A stretch of DNA of 64,000 nt, taken from the NCBI GenBank assembly GCA_905160935.1, contig CAJHZI010000518.1, forward strand, positions 2,400,501 to 2,464,500. The letters are read 5' to 3'. The position numbers and the translations under genes are program-made. The DNA is from Enchytraeus crypticus. Taxonomy: Eukaryota > Annelida > Clitellata > Enchytraeida > Enchytraeidae. Position 1 is the first letter of the stretch. The number at the start of each line of letters is the position of its first letter. The notes under the pieces were generated by a model that was not told the origin of the DNA, made no database searches, and saw only the letters and a list, made by a program, of their open reading frames with translations. Below, one piece after another: positions 33,425-44,885 of this stretch.

Positions 33425-35025
33425 AGTTTTACATTTTATGTATGTAATGATAAAAGTTAAAACCATACATTACATGAATGTAACGATAGAGTTTCATAAT
33501 ATCTTCTGGATATCGGATATAGTCAAAGAACGGATATTAAACCTCTAGTAATATAATGGGAGCTAAACATGTAGGTGGCCTACTGTCGACATGGTGTATT
33601 GAAACTGAAGCCATCAAGCAAATAATAGAAAATCAATAAATCGTAGAAATAACGTAAAAACATACGGGACTAAAGTAATTATATGGTTATGATGGGCGCG
33701 GCTCAATTAATTACTAGGCCTATATTAATTGTTGATTCGTAAATTGAAAACAGATAAATATACAAATTAGTTTCTAATTAGCATTTAACTAAGTTATAAT
33801 GCGTTACTATTACTTGCGTGCTTCTCTCATTTAGTTCAACATACCTTTAACAGAAGTAAGTATCGGACGTTAAATCCTGATTGCACCTTAACCATAATAC
33901 AATAAACTGTATATTAAGCTAATGGACGCAAAGACCGCGTTGATTAGAATAAAATACTTAGAATATTTTAATTGGAACGTGGAAATCCAACAAATCTTCA
34001 TCAATAGTAACAGTATATAATTTAGAATCAGACTCACAAGATGCCCACTCACAAAACCAACAGTCACATTAGAAATGGCTTGTTCTCATCGTAGGAAAGA
34101 CTATGATGAGAAGTTGCTGCTTGACATAGCGATTAAAACTAGAGTGCAAATCATCTGAGCTGCAAAAGGAGTTCTAGGAATATACTGTTTTGACTTGCCC
34201 GATAGAGTGGAAACCATTTTAGCATGCGGTATGTTGAGTTAAATCATCGCATGCCTTCAAGAAGTCACGAAAATAAAACTGTTATGAGAACTCTTGTGAA
34301 AACTCTACTTTTGTATAAAGGTCTTGTTCACAAAGATTCTTATTAATTCAACATAACGGTGAGAAAATGAAATTATGCTTTAACGTACCTCAAAATTTGT
34401 TTTAACACAATCCAATTATGTTAAAAAATTTTCTTTATCAAATTACTGCGGACAAGCGTAACCAAAGATTTCGGTAAACAAACAGATTTAGCCGTTGTTT
34501 AGGTAAGTTTTGCTCGACTAATATTGGCACAGCCGGTAACAAAGCAACTGAGCAACAAAGCTCAGCTTTTTTATGCCAATAAAGAAATGGATGATAACAT
34601 ATGGGTCACTCCAGATAATTCAGTAATGAAGTAACACTTAGCATATTTGGCAAGAACCAGGGTTGTAATCCTTTAGAAGAGCAGTGTATTTGGAATACCT
34701 ACAATCTTGGCAATTGCAATTTGTAAAAAGTAAGAACTTTAACAATAATTAATTATATTAGTTTTTAAATTTTTGCCTTGGAACGGCAGACGGTAGAAGA
34801 AGTACTTCTTTGGGATACGCCTTGGGATAATACAACAATTTTTATGAAAGAGAATATTGTTCAATTGTGTACTGTGACTATTGTAGAAATTGTACTTATG
34901 AACGCGTATTGACTTACAATGACGTCTCAGATAAAACTATGTCTAAACTAACTTTATTGTAAATCTACATGAAACTGCGTTAATATAAATTAAATGACAT
35001 TTTTGCATACGTCAGTATAATAATA
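33425..35025. other. Intron sequence, no gene seen
   Basis: AT-rich sequence between EGF-2 and a LINE fragment; no coding sense or known repeat was recognised. Confidence 0.5.
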
Positions 35026-35029
35026 GGTA

Positions 35030-35600
35030 CGGAGTTTGAAATATTTTGGTCATACTATAACCGATGGCGGGAAATGTGAGACTGAAATATGCAGTAGGAT
35101 TTCACAAGCAATATCGGCCATCGGTAATACGACAGAACTTTTAATAAAAAGTCTAAAGAAAGACACAATGATAAAGATAGTGAAAACCTTGTTTTGGACC
35201 ATGCTATTGTATGGACGTGAAACATGGACCTTAAAAAGGAAGATATTAGGAAACTGGAGGCATTAGAAATGTGGATTTGGAGAAGAATGGAGAGGATTAG
35301 CTGAACTGTAAAGGTTACAAATGAGGAACTTCTGGAGGGAGTTGGTACAGATAGACAGTTGATAAAAGTATTAAGATATAGGAAGAAGAGTTGTAAGGGC
35401 ACATTCTAAGGGGGGAAAGCTTATTAAAAGAGGTCATAGAAGGTGTAGAATGGAAGGAAATAGAGGCAGATGCAGGCCGTGATTAGGTATGCTATATGAT
35501 TTAAAGACCCACTCATATATGGATATGACGACGAAAGCGGAAGACAGAGAAGAATGGAGGCAATACACAATAGACCTGCAAGTAAGCAGTGCACTAAGAG
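35030..35600 (+). mobile_element. RTE-like LINE, C-terminal fragment
   Basis: Plus strand: KYFGHTITDGGKCETEICSR, then KIVKTLFWTMLLYGRETWTL, a frame change, then WIWRRMERIS and DRQLIKVLR. It ends in the 3' signature GACCTGCAAGTAAGCAGTGC. The family is that of 46520-47850. Confidence 0.85.
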
Positions 35601-35604
35601 AGAT

Positions 35605-36140
35605 TTTGAAATTGAATTCAATAGTTTCTCATAAAATATGGTTGAAAGATACGTCTTTAAATACGCTACATTGGAAAAAAAGAAACAGCGAAAACAGCTT
35701 CTATAATTAAAAACGAGTAGCAACAAATATCATATCTGACGGTTTACGAGAGGAATTTGCCCTCAAGAAACAATATTTCATTCTGGAAGACATTGAAAAG
35801 TCTAAACAATTCACTCAATAAACAAAATAGTTGAAGAAAGGATTTTTGAATATTTTAAGTAGGTATGTGGTCCATAACTGTGAACTTCTTTACAATGCAA
35901 AACTAAATCTATTTAATGAAAGAGGGGAAGTTACTTCAGTGAAAAGGGAGGTATACTAATGCAGCTAAAGGCAATTCAAGTGATTCTAGCAATCTTTTTA
36001 AAATTAGCTTTAATGGAATTCAATGTTTGGTTGAGGCTAAGTCAAAATTAACTTTGACTTTGTAAATGAAATTAAATCAAACATAGAAGTTATATTAGTA
36101 TAGGACAGGTATTATATAATTTAATAGATCATGTATTTAA
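35605..36140. other. Intron sequence, no feature seen
   Basis: AT-rich sequence; nothing recognised. Confidence 0.5.
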
Positions 36141-36142
36141 AC

Positions 36143-36296
36143 CATCGCATGTTGTATCAATAATTAGGTGAGTTATATTGGGCAGGTCTTTGTAGCTGGT
36201 AGCTCGTATGATATTCGTCTCTGGTGAGCCAGTGATTAGAGCTTTTGCGTTCGCGAAGTCCACGTAATTATCAGCACCGACCAACACCATAATAAC
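36143..36296 (-). CDS. Host exon: vWA-1, C-terminal part
   Basis: A 154-base exon completing the first vWA domain. It begins in phase 0 with VIMVLVGADNY (the last core strand, usually GV-hyd-hyd-VGVG) and continues ALITGSPETNIIRATSYKDL and ITHLIIDTTCD, which matches the terminal helix and the closing Cys. Acceptor TTTCCAG before 36296. The donor is taken as GTTTAA after 36143 because this leaves phase 1, and the next exon (EGF-2) then completes an Asp codon. The previous exon ends in phase 0, as required. Confidence 0.88.
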
Positions 36297-36739
36297 CTGG
36301 AAATACAATACGTTAAATACCGTTTCTAACTAATCGGCCTTCTCAACCTACTCGTGAGTATATTTTCGATATACATGTACATGTCACTTACAGTCAAGCA
36401 CTTAGTGAAAATTGTTTTAGAATTTCAGTTCATTTTCGTAATCAGTGATCAACCCTAATTAGCCTAATAGTCAAATTGCAATTAATCAGCAACGCAATAA
36501 AAAAAATTCGCTAAAAGTTTAAACATACATGTATTTGAAATTTAACTTCAACTCGCACACTTATTTTAACATGTTATAACTAAATTCTAACTAAAAATAT
36601 TAAACATTTAGCCTAATTTCAAACTAATGCAACCACCATAAACACTGTTTTCTCGGAAACCACTCAATGTACTGCTTAGTGTAGATCCATGATATATAAC
36701 TGCCCTGCATATTTCATTCGTACGCAATTTTCAAGTCTA

Positions 36740-37030
36740 CAGTACATAGGAACGAGTTATTCATCATCATCATCATCTTCCCTTGAATCCCAATTTAAAA
36801 CCATGGTCGGGAAACGAATAGGCCTTCTCCAACCCTCTCTGTCCCATACCATATCAGTCAATCGCCTATTTTTAAATTCCTTCTTAATCACCGCACCCCA
36901 CTTCAGTTGTGGTCTACCTCTCTCTAGCTTAACATCGAACTCTTTCCTCCAAATGCAGACCCTTTCTGCCTTTCTCCCAATATGCCCTTACCACATCAAT
37001 CTCGATTGAGCCGACCTATCCACAAGCCCC
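36740..37030 (-). mobile_element. LINE C-terminal fragment with (GAT)n tail
   Basis: Minus strand pieces GRPQLKWGAVIKKEFKNRR-like and TDMVWDREGW..FP, ending in (ATG)n seen as ATCATCATC at 36769. Same family as 61490-61930. Confidence 0.7.
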
Positions 37031-37046
37031 TCAATACACTGAGGAT

Positions 37047-37793
37047 GTAAAGTGCTATTTTATAGCCTAATACTTTATATGTAAAGATAATATTATACGA
37101 GTCAGCTGTTCCGATCTCCGTCGTGGGCGGGATTTAAATAGTTTCAGTGCCTCCGATTGGTGGGCCAGCCTGGTCAGAGGAGAATTGGAAAGGTGAAGGT
37201 TTGTTTACCAGGACACGTGAAAAGGTTTAGAGGAGATAACAACGTGTTTGGAAAGATATTAGGAAAGATATAGATCTTTCTCGTCTAGACGTTATAGATG
37301 ATAGTGGCTTATCTGTGAGCAGATAAGATCGTGGTGGAGACCTTAAGTGTGATAAAAGGAAAACGTAAGAGAACAGAGATAGCTTTGTTAAAAGTGCTAA
37401 ACGTAGAATACAAAGGTTCTTACGGTAGAAGTTCTAAAGTAGTTTTGTGATCGTTATTTAAATTTAAACGTTGGATCACTATTATATAAATTTGTGCATA
37501 TAGTCGTAGGCCTATGTGTTAAATTTGCAATCGAATATTTTATTTTGGATTATATCTCGAGTTACTATATTTTGCGCGATAGAACTATTGGATATTTTCG
37601 TTTCTTTGTATACTGTCTGTAAGTACTATTTAATTCGTGTTTTATTTAGTAAATTTCCTTTTATTTTTAAACACGTTTTCGTGATTGAAACACGTTTTCG
37701 TGATTGAAAGGAATAAATTTAGAGAGCTATTCGAGGCCGGGGCTAATGTTATTAAGATTATAATAATTTAAGGAATATTGGAGGCCTTGATAG
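37047..37793 (+). mobile_element. Solo LTR, family B, copy 1
   Basis: About 745 bases matching 39650-40360 and, reversed, 24221-24668. Features typical of an LTR: a TATA-like GGGATTTAAATAG and no coding content. It ends TTCGAGGCCGGGGCTAATG...CCTTGATAG. Lies in the intron between the two vWA-1 exons. Confidence 0.7.
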
Positions 37794-37799
37794 AGGGGA

Positions 37800-38660
37800 T
37801 AGAGTATACTGACCTTTTCGAGCATATGAAACAATTTGAAAAAATAACATCCTTCAATAACTTCATCATTTCCTACTTAGTAGATGACCACGTTAACATG
37901 CACTTCGTTGCCACTTACTGCTTTTCTGATCGTAATTCGCAGCACCATGTTGATCTTCTTCTTACAGGCAGACACAAATACGGATCTTTAATCATTAATC
38001 ATTTAATTTAATCTTTAATCCTTGATCTTTAACCTTAGTAAAGTGTCTTAGTCGTCTTTTAAATCAGGTAATAAAAAGAGGTAATTTAAAAAAGAGGAAT
38101 TTTAAGGATGTAAAGTTTTAAATCGAAGCAATAAAATCTCTCCCTGCCACTATTGTCTCCATCGCTTTAGCTCTCAACTCATTCATCAACATTCATCATT
38201 CTATAGATCATCAACGAGGATGTGAGAAGAAACCTCCGATATCGAAAACTTTTCTTCCACTGTTCTGAAATCAAAGTATGAATGTTCCACTGAATAAAAT
38301 GAGCGAGGACGAAGTTCATAGCTTTAATAATTGTAGTGTCTGTTTTTTCTGTCGAAACCATCGCCGCCTGTTTCGATCGTTGCAACCTTTAACTGAAGCC
38401 TCGAAAATTTAGTGAAAAGGGGTGAAACAAATCCTCTAAGAAACAAAAATATGATATTTACATGGAGAAAATCCTGGGAAGGGTGTTTACGTTGATCTTG
38501 CGATTGATACGTTATCTAAAATAGGAGAAACTCTTAAGTTGAAAACTCCTACATATTATACATTACGTATTATATATTTTGTTATATATATGTACATACA
38601 TGTTTTATACATACGTACATGTATATGTATGGCTATATTGGAAGACTTTTAATTCGTATT
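37800..38660. other. Intron sequence, no gene seen
   Basis: Mixed AT-rich sequence; no exon-like block recognised. Confidence 0.5.
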
Positions 38661-38668
38661 GTACTTAC

Positions 38669-39087
38669 CTCCGTCATGTCATTCTTTACTATGATTCCTT
38701 CAGGAATTGTCAGATCGGCATTTATTGTGGCTACAGCGTCACTAAAGAAAATGACAATGTGTGGTGCGTCTTGCCTGCCACCATTCTCTGGACTAAACAT
38801 GACAGTGTGCAGAAGTTTAAGGGACCCTGCAATGTCCGTTCGGCCGCCGAGGAAAGGTATGTCTCTAATACCCTGCATAACATCCTGACCACTACTGTAC
38901 GTTTTTAGATAAAAAGCAACGAATGACGTGTTAGCAAAATATATACATCCTATCCGTGTTCGGTTCGGATTTATATCAAATTCTGATACTATTTCTCCAA
39001 TCGATTCCTTAATCATCGGAAATCTATCATAATTAATACTTCCTGACACGTCCAACACAAGCACAATGTCCACATAACCCGAACAGT
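38669..39087 (-). CDS. Host exon: vWA-1, N-terminal part
   Basis: A 419-base exon with acceptor TTGCAG before 39087 and donor GTAAGT after 38669. It starts in phase 1 (CSGYVDIVLVLDVSGSIN) and ends in phase 0 (NDMTE). The metal-ion-dependent adhesion site is complete: DVSGS, the Thr in GGRTDIAG and the Asp in FFSDA. Other blocks are RTRIGCIYFANTS and GSLKLLHTVMFS. With 36143-36296 it forms a full vWA domain of about 190 residues. Such domains bind collagen, integrin-type or other matrix ligands through a bound divalent cation. The exon before it is inferred to be EGF-1, which ends in the right phase. Confidence 0.92.
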
Positions 39088-39089
39088 CT

Positions 39090-39640
39090 GCAATATAAAA
39101 TACAGTATTTTATAGAGTGTAGAGTATTTACAGTAATAAATTCAGAATAAGCACCAATTAAGGAAATTTTCACGGGCTTTCAGATATACATGTAAACATT
39201 AGGTTCCAGTCAATTACAGCATATCAAGGAATGTTTTGTCTCTAATAACTTGTATATCATCCTGACAGCAGAGCCAGCCCGATACTATGTATGTTAAATG
39301 ATCTAACAGTCCACTCGTACATACATGTATGTGGACTTGCAGAGGAAATCTCAAGACAGAATAGAGCGGAGGAGAGATGTGCCACAAACTACGAGAGGGA
39401 GAGGGAAAGAGAGGAGAGAGAAAAGAGATGAGAAAGAGAGAGAAAGTGAGGAGAGAGAAAGAAACATCCTGACCACTATAGTACGTTTTTAGATAAAATT
39501 ACCAGTTCAGTGTTCGAAGCTTAGACAATAATTATTAAAATAATCATCCTTAAATTATGTCAAAAATCAGTTAAGCATTCAATTAGAATCATATATTTGC
39601 TGCATTAAATAGTTTATGTATGTTTTGTAATTGTGTATTT
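39090..39640. other. Intron sequence with a GA-rich run
   Basis: GAGAGGGA-type purine-rich repeats lie at about 39395-39470; otherwise nothing recognised. Confidence 0.6.
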
Positions 39641-39649
39641 AAAATATTA

Positions 39650-40360
39650 TTTTCTAGCCTGATGCATTATATTTAAAGGTAATATTATATGAGTCAGATG
39701 TTTAGATCTCCGCCATGGGTTTGGCTTAAATAGAGACTGAGTTCCTGATTGGTGGGCCTGCCTGGACAGAGGAGGATTCGAGACGTCTAGAGGTGTAGAC
39801 AAGGGACACGTGAAAAGGGTTGAGAGAAGATAACACGTGTTCGAAAGATATTAGGAAATATTTTTAGCGTCTAGACGAGATAGACGATAGTGACTTGTCT
39901 GTGAGCAGATAAGACCGTTGAGTATACCCTAAGTGTGGTCAAGATAAGACTTGAGAGAACAGAGAAAACGTTGCAAAGGTATTAACGCAGATGCTAAGTA
40001 TCCTAGAATAAAACGTTCTTAAGGTAGAATATCTGGAGTAGTTCTGTAGTCATTATGCTAATTTAAAACGTCGGATTTCTAATAAACGAATTTGCCCGTA
40101 TAGTTATAGTTAAGTTTGCGATCGGATTATTTAAATTGGGATTATATCACGAGTTACTGTATTTTGCGCGTTATAAATATCGGATATTTTCATTTCATTG
40201 TACATTGCCTGTAACTATTATTTAATTAGTGTTTTTATTTAATAAATTTCATTTCATTTACACGTTTTCGTGATTGAAACCTTTAGATTAAATTCAGAGA
40301 GCTATTCGAGGCCGGGGTCAATGTTTTTAAGATTATAATAATTTAGTGAACATTAGAGAC
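39650..40360 (+). mobile_element. Solo LTR, family B, copy 2
   Basis: Matches 37047-37793 along its length, including GGACACGTGAAAAGG, TCTGTGAGCAGATAAGA and TTCGAGGCCGGGGTCAATG. It lies just upstream (in gene sense) of a vWA exon, so the two LTRs bracket host coding sequence and are not one element. Confidence 0.7.
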
Positions 40361-40504
40361 ATTCGATGTGGAGTTACATTAGTTTCTGTAGATTTCAATA
40401 TAACCTAAACATTTCCCAAATTAACTTTTGCAATTAATGGTATTTTCTTAACAACAGGATTTTTACGCTGGATAATATTAGGCTACATAATTTGTGTAGT
40501 ATAA

Positions 40505-40655
40505 TATAATATGGGCTACTTAAGGTGTAGATAAGGCATAGCCTTTGTGAAGGGATTAACTTGTTGATCTCAAGAGTGCTCTTATGGAGCGAGAAAGCAG
40601 ACTTTGAGTATGAATATGTACCTTGAACCTGCCACTTGGCAGTGAACTGGAGAAT
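40505..40655 (+). repeat. Interspersed repeat R1, partial copy
   Basis: Matches the 3' third of R1 (GGGATTAACTTGTTGATCT to CCTGCCACTTGGCAGTG). Confidence 0.8.
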
Positions 40656-41034
40656 ATTAGGCTTAAGGATAAACTATTTTATTTAGGATATATTATATTT
40701 ACATGTGCACAAGAATAACAACAGTAGCCTAACTGTTTTTTGTTATTACAATACATTATAACTTAACGAAACATGAAAAGATATTAAGATTACGAACTGA
40801 ACAGAAAGTACTGAGTATATTAAATGTTCCGAATGCAAAAGGTTTTCACATTATTGAAAGCTAGAATCAGTTAAAATTAGTTTAAATTTTCGTTTCCATT
40901 AGAAATTGCAAAACCGACTGGACGCGCAAATTTTAGGATGGGTATGATTCGAATAAATTGTCTTTTCTAAAAAGGTATAAAGATAGAACTAACGTCTGTT
41001 TTCATATTTGAAAGGACTCTGTCAGAGACGGACA

Positions 41035-41100
41035 AGCTTGAATTCGAACCGATGGTGGCCTGATCCTCAAGCTAACGCGCTATCTATTTGGCTATCCACT
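41035..41100 (-). other. tRNA-like sequence
   Basis: Minus-strand GGATAGCCAAATAGATAGCG ... GGTTCGAATTC resembles a tRNA with A- and B-boxes. The T-stem pairs poorly, so it is probably a tRNA pseudogene or SINE head. Confidence 0.4.
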
Positions 41101-41254
41101 ACATAAATCGCCCAAACTGAGGCTAAAACGTGGTTGACGCCTGTTGAATGTCCTGAAAGTAAACTGTACATCAGTGATGATCAGTAGTGATTTAAACCAT
41201 ATACCAACTGATCTGAAGTAGTCTATAAGATGAAGCAAATGAGGAAAAAAGATG

Positions 41255-42075
41255 AGATGTGAACATATTCCGCGGTTAAGAGATGAAATTACGCTACTAG
41301 GATATATAAAAAATTCATGCATTGAGAGAAAACAGGCTCGAGAATGGAAGATTTATGTATCATGTGCCTGCCATTAGGCCGATAAGAGAAAAATGTAAGA
41401 ACGTGTGCTTGTAAATTGATGAAAATACGCTACTAGAATGTATGAAATAAATATATTTAGAAGAAAAGAAGGCCATGAATTGAAGGTTTAAGTGTCAAGG
41501 ACTTGCTATAAGACAGAAGGAAAGTTTAACAAAATTAATAAAGTATGCAAGTAAAGGGAAGAAATTACGCCTACTAGGATATGTATATACTGAGAAGATA
41601 TGGGGGATGGAATTGAAGATTTATGCGATATGGACCTACCATTAGGCAGATAGAGAGAGTAATATTTAAGAAAGTATGCATGTAAGGTGAGGATGATACT
41701 ACAAGAATTTATACAATACAGTTTTTGAGAAGACAAGAGAGTTTAGGATAGAAGATTTAGGTGTTAAGGACTTGCCATTGAGCAGTTAGAAGAATATTTA
41801 AGAAAGTCAGCATATAAAGTTGGGAAAATACGCCACTTGGATGAAAAAATAAATACATATACTGAGAAGAAAAGAGGCTCGAAGATAGAAGATTTAGGTG
41901 TTATGGGCCTGTTATTAGGCAGATGAGAGAAAAATGTAAGAATGCGTCCTTGTAAAGTGAGGGTAATACGTTACTAGGGTGTGAATATGCCTATATTGAG
42001 AAGAAAGGGGGGGGGTGGTTTTAAAGACTTAGGTGATATGGAGCTATCTTTAGGCGGATAGCGAGAAGGAAAGTA
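41255..42075. repeat. Tandem array, about 134-bp unit, about six copies
   Basis: The word GAAGATTTA(T/G) starts units near 41348, 41482, 41615, 41751, 41889 and 42023 (as AAAGACTTAG). Each has a GGACCTGCCATTAGGCAGAT-like segment and TACGCTACTAGGAT. The former resembles the RTE-like LINE 3' signature. Copies are well diverged, so the array is old. Confidence 0.8.

Positions 42076-42079
<4 letters not shown>

Positions 42080-42110
<31 letters not shown>
42080..42110. repeat. (GA)n microsatellite
   Basis: A GA run at the end of the 134-bp array. Confidence 0.9.
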
Positions 42111-42112
<2 letters not shown>

Positions 42113-42835
42113 TCTGCAAGAATCATAATATGTCTGGAATGTACTAGAATAGAACAACAGTAAATTGTATGTGTGGTAAGAGACGACTGAGCAAGAACTG
42201 AGGAAGGAAACGGGAAACCACTCCAAAAGGCATTTTATTCCCAAGCTATCGGTTGAATAGATCAGTTCGGTAATTGAAAACATATTTTGTTGTATGGTAA
42301 CACTGGTTGACATCTTATGTTATGTTGACATCTGATACATAAATTTACATGTAAATGTGATGGGTCTATATTATAACTTCGTTATAATGCATGCATACCG
42401 TTATAATGGGTGAAAGAGTTAAACTATTAGTGTTAATTTATTCTTTAATTAATATACGTATAGTAGGTTGTAAAGTAAATAACACTTTTCTAAAGAAAAC
42501 TTGTATTAGAAATCTTATGAGGAACTAGTACATTTCAATAGTATTCTATGCAGTGTTTACTTTTTCTAGTCCACTGTTTATATTTGGTGTCCACGATGTT
42601 CTATTTATAGCTAATACCGAAAAGGTCTAGTGTCTCATAAGAAGGCTATGACACACTATAAAACACTCAGATTTAAAGATATGTTAGTCTGGTTTGCAGT
42701 AGAATACAAGAAACGTAAACTGCACGTGACGTAAAAGTCTGGGATATTTTATATAATTTCATTTTAAAATATAAATTTAAAACTATTTTAATGCAAAAAG
42801 ATAGAAATAATTTAAAGTATTAAAAGAAAATGAGA
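42110..42835. other. No gene seen
   Basis: Includes a short R1-like piece at 42170-42260 (GGAAACGGGAAACCACTCC); the rest is unassigned. Confidence 0.5.
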
Positions 42836-42837
42836 GC

Positions 42838-43830
42838 ATGTTGAGAGAATGCCTTTCCCTGTTGACTAACATCAGTTTATCTGATTCCCAGTGGGCTCAG
42901 GCCAGTCTTCCGGTTAAATACGGAGGTTTGGGGATAGGGCAAGCGTCGCATTTGGCTCCAGCAGCATTTCTTTCATACTTTAATGCTACTATTGCATTGC
43001 AAGACTCAATCCTTCGTCATTCCAATTCACATGTAGATGATTATTTTATCAATGTCCTCTCCGCTTGGAATGAGCTATACAATACTGCAGACCCATCTGG
43101 CGAATTTGCAAAATTTCAGAAATACTGGGACGCACCTGCCATAGAAAAGAGCTTCCAGTATGTTCTTAATTGCCAATCTGACTCAACAGATAGTGCTCTA
43201 CTCCTCGCTGTTTCTGCTCTTGGAAGTAGTGACTGGCTCAGTGCCTTACCCATTTCAGTCTGTGGGCTACACTTAGACGATGAATCTGTCAGAGTTGCAG
43301 TAGGCTTTAGACTGGGTGCTCGGATTTTTGAGCCACATTCCTATCCCTGCTGAGCTTTAGTGGATTCGAAGGGGGTACACAGCTTATCTTGTAAGAGAAG
43401 CGCAGGCAGAGCAAGCCGTCATCACAACATTAACGATATAATATGGCGTGCGTTTGCTAAAGCTAGCATTCCTTCGATCAAGGAACCTCCGGGTCTCTTC
43501 CGCTCGGATGATAAGCGTCCAGATGGGCTAACTCTCATTCCGTGGCAGGGTGGTAAATGCTTGGCCTGCGATGTAACGGCTACTGATACCCTAGCTAAAT
43601 CGTACGTACATGCTAGTTCTATTTGGGCGGGCAGTGCAGCGGAATCAGATAAGTACAGAAGTTTGCCATCAGCATATGATTTCTGCCTATACCATAGAAA
43701 CATTTGGTCCTTGGAATGAAGAAGCCTCAGAATTTGTTTCTGCATTAGGAAGCAGAATTTCTGCAATATCAGGCGAAAGGCGTGAGACCTCATTCCTAAG
43801 ACAACGTGTCTCGATGGCTCTGTAAAGTTT
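42838..43830 (+). pseudogene. C-terminal part of a non-LTR element with endonuclease-like tail
   Basis: The first frame (42838-43353) holds SLPVKYGGLGI and ASHLAPAAFLSYF, a region found after the reverse transcriptase in a group of invertebrate LINE proteins. The second frame (43360-43719) has HSLSCKRSAGRASRHHNIN and KRPDGLTLIPWQGGKCLACD with a DVTATDT block. The spacing RPD...D-x-T resembles a PD-(D/E)XK, restriction-like endonuclease core. A frameshift near 43690 moves to SEFVSALGSRI and a RETSFLRQRVS tail ending near 43825. The reverse transcriptase itself is absent. The family assignment comes from memory of similar proteins. Confidence 0.65.
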
Positions 43831-43959
43831 CAACGCTGTTTGCTTCAGAGGATCTTTTTGTATACCATTCATCTCGCCTTATGATGATTCAAATATTTCA
43901 AATGTACAGTATTCTACAGTATCCTACAGTATTCTACTCCTGAGATATCGGTTATTGAC

Positions 43960-44757
43960 TCTTGCATTGGTACAAGTGCCGGCGTCCCGAATGTGTCAGT
44001 GAAATTACTTCTCAAGAATCAAATCTTTCTGCTGGATGCCAGTTGAGCTCAGTACAGACACTTCTTCCTAAAAATGTTCCTGTTTCGCAGCATTTGGACG
44101 TTCTAAATGATTCGGCTGCATTCCATAGGAATCTAGCTGATGCTGATGCGTGTAACGCTGCTTTATCTGCAGTTCACTATATATTTGACCAAAGATGGCA
44201 GATAAATTCGAGTTCTGCCGATAAATCTCACTTTCAAAATTCATAGATTTCATCTGATGAAGTAATGGTTAGTAAGAACGCGGTAATTAAATAGGAGAAT
44301 TAAATAAGTGTCAATTCTGAGGCTAAAATGCATAACTACTTTAACTCAACATCCCCCGCTAAATTGAGACGAAACAAGTGCCCTCACAGATCTAATTTGG
44401 TGCTGGCTCTTGCTGAAGCTAAAACACTCTGTGGAGAAGTGGACACTTCATCGGGAAGAAAACTGCGGAGGAGAGGTTCACAGTTTAACAGGGTCCTTAT
44501 CGAGAGGGAACAGGAGGTCACAAATGCACTAATATTAAAAGTTGGAAATCATATGAAAGTGACAGAGCCTGAATGTAAGCCAATAAACTCATCAGAATTG
44601 TCGAGGTGAATTCAATATCCAGTGATTCAGGTCAGAGAATTACATATGCCCGCAGTTTCCTATTAGAAAGACGTATTTCGCCCCTAGCCCCAGAGGCTCC
44701 TCTCAAACCTACTCTACATCCCTGGGTTTACGTACGTCAAGGTAATATCCGGCTCTA
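43960..44757 (+). pseudogene. Unrecognised coding-like sequence
   Basis: Three open stretches (43962-44246, 44328-44609, then a short frame to 44757) have codon-like composition unlike the AT-rich surroundings. Local words include LVLALAEAKTLCGEVD and ITYARSFLLERRISPLAPEA. I do not recognise a family. They sit between the LINE tail and the inositol-phosphate synthase copy and may be part of a longer processed, chimeric retrocopy. Confidence 0.35.
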
Positions 44758-44885
44758 ATGGTTATAGCGCTGGCAAGTCCGGAAAAGCATCAGAGGGATC
44801 CACTTCGCCCAATCCTCGCCAGTTCAAGGGAACAGAAGATGCAACAAACTACAGAATCTCCTACTATCAACTTCCAGAGGAATAT

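Noticed and set aside
37047..40360. A single complete LTR retrotransposon bounded by the two family-B LTRs
   Set aside because: The interval between them holds a host vWA exon with good splice sites and no retroelement genes, so these are separate solo LTRs.
41035..41100. A functional tRNA gene (also 18755, 60935 and 62640)
   Set aside because: A B-box-like word is present in some, but the T-stem and acceptor pairing is poor and no complete cloverleaf could be drawn.
41255..42313. Minus-strand Leu/Ser-rich open frames
   Set aside because: They lie over the 134-bp tandem array and the (GA)n run and share no motif with known proteins.
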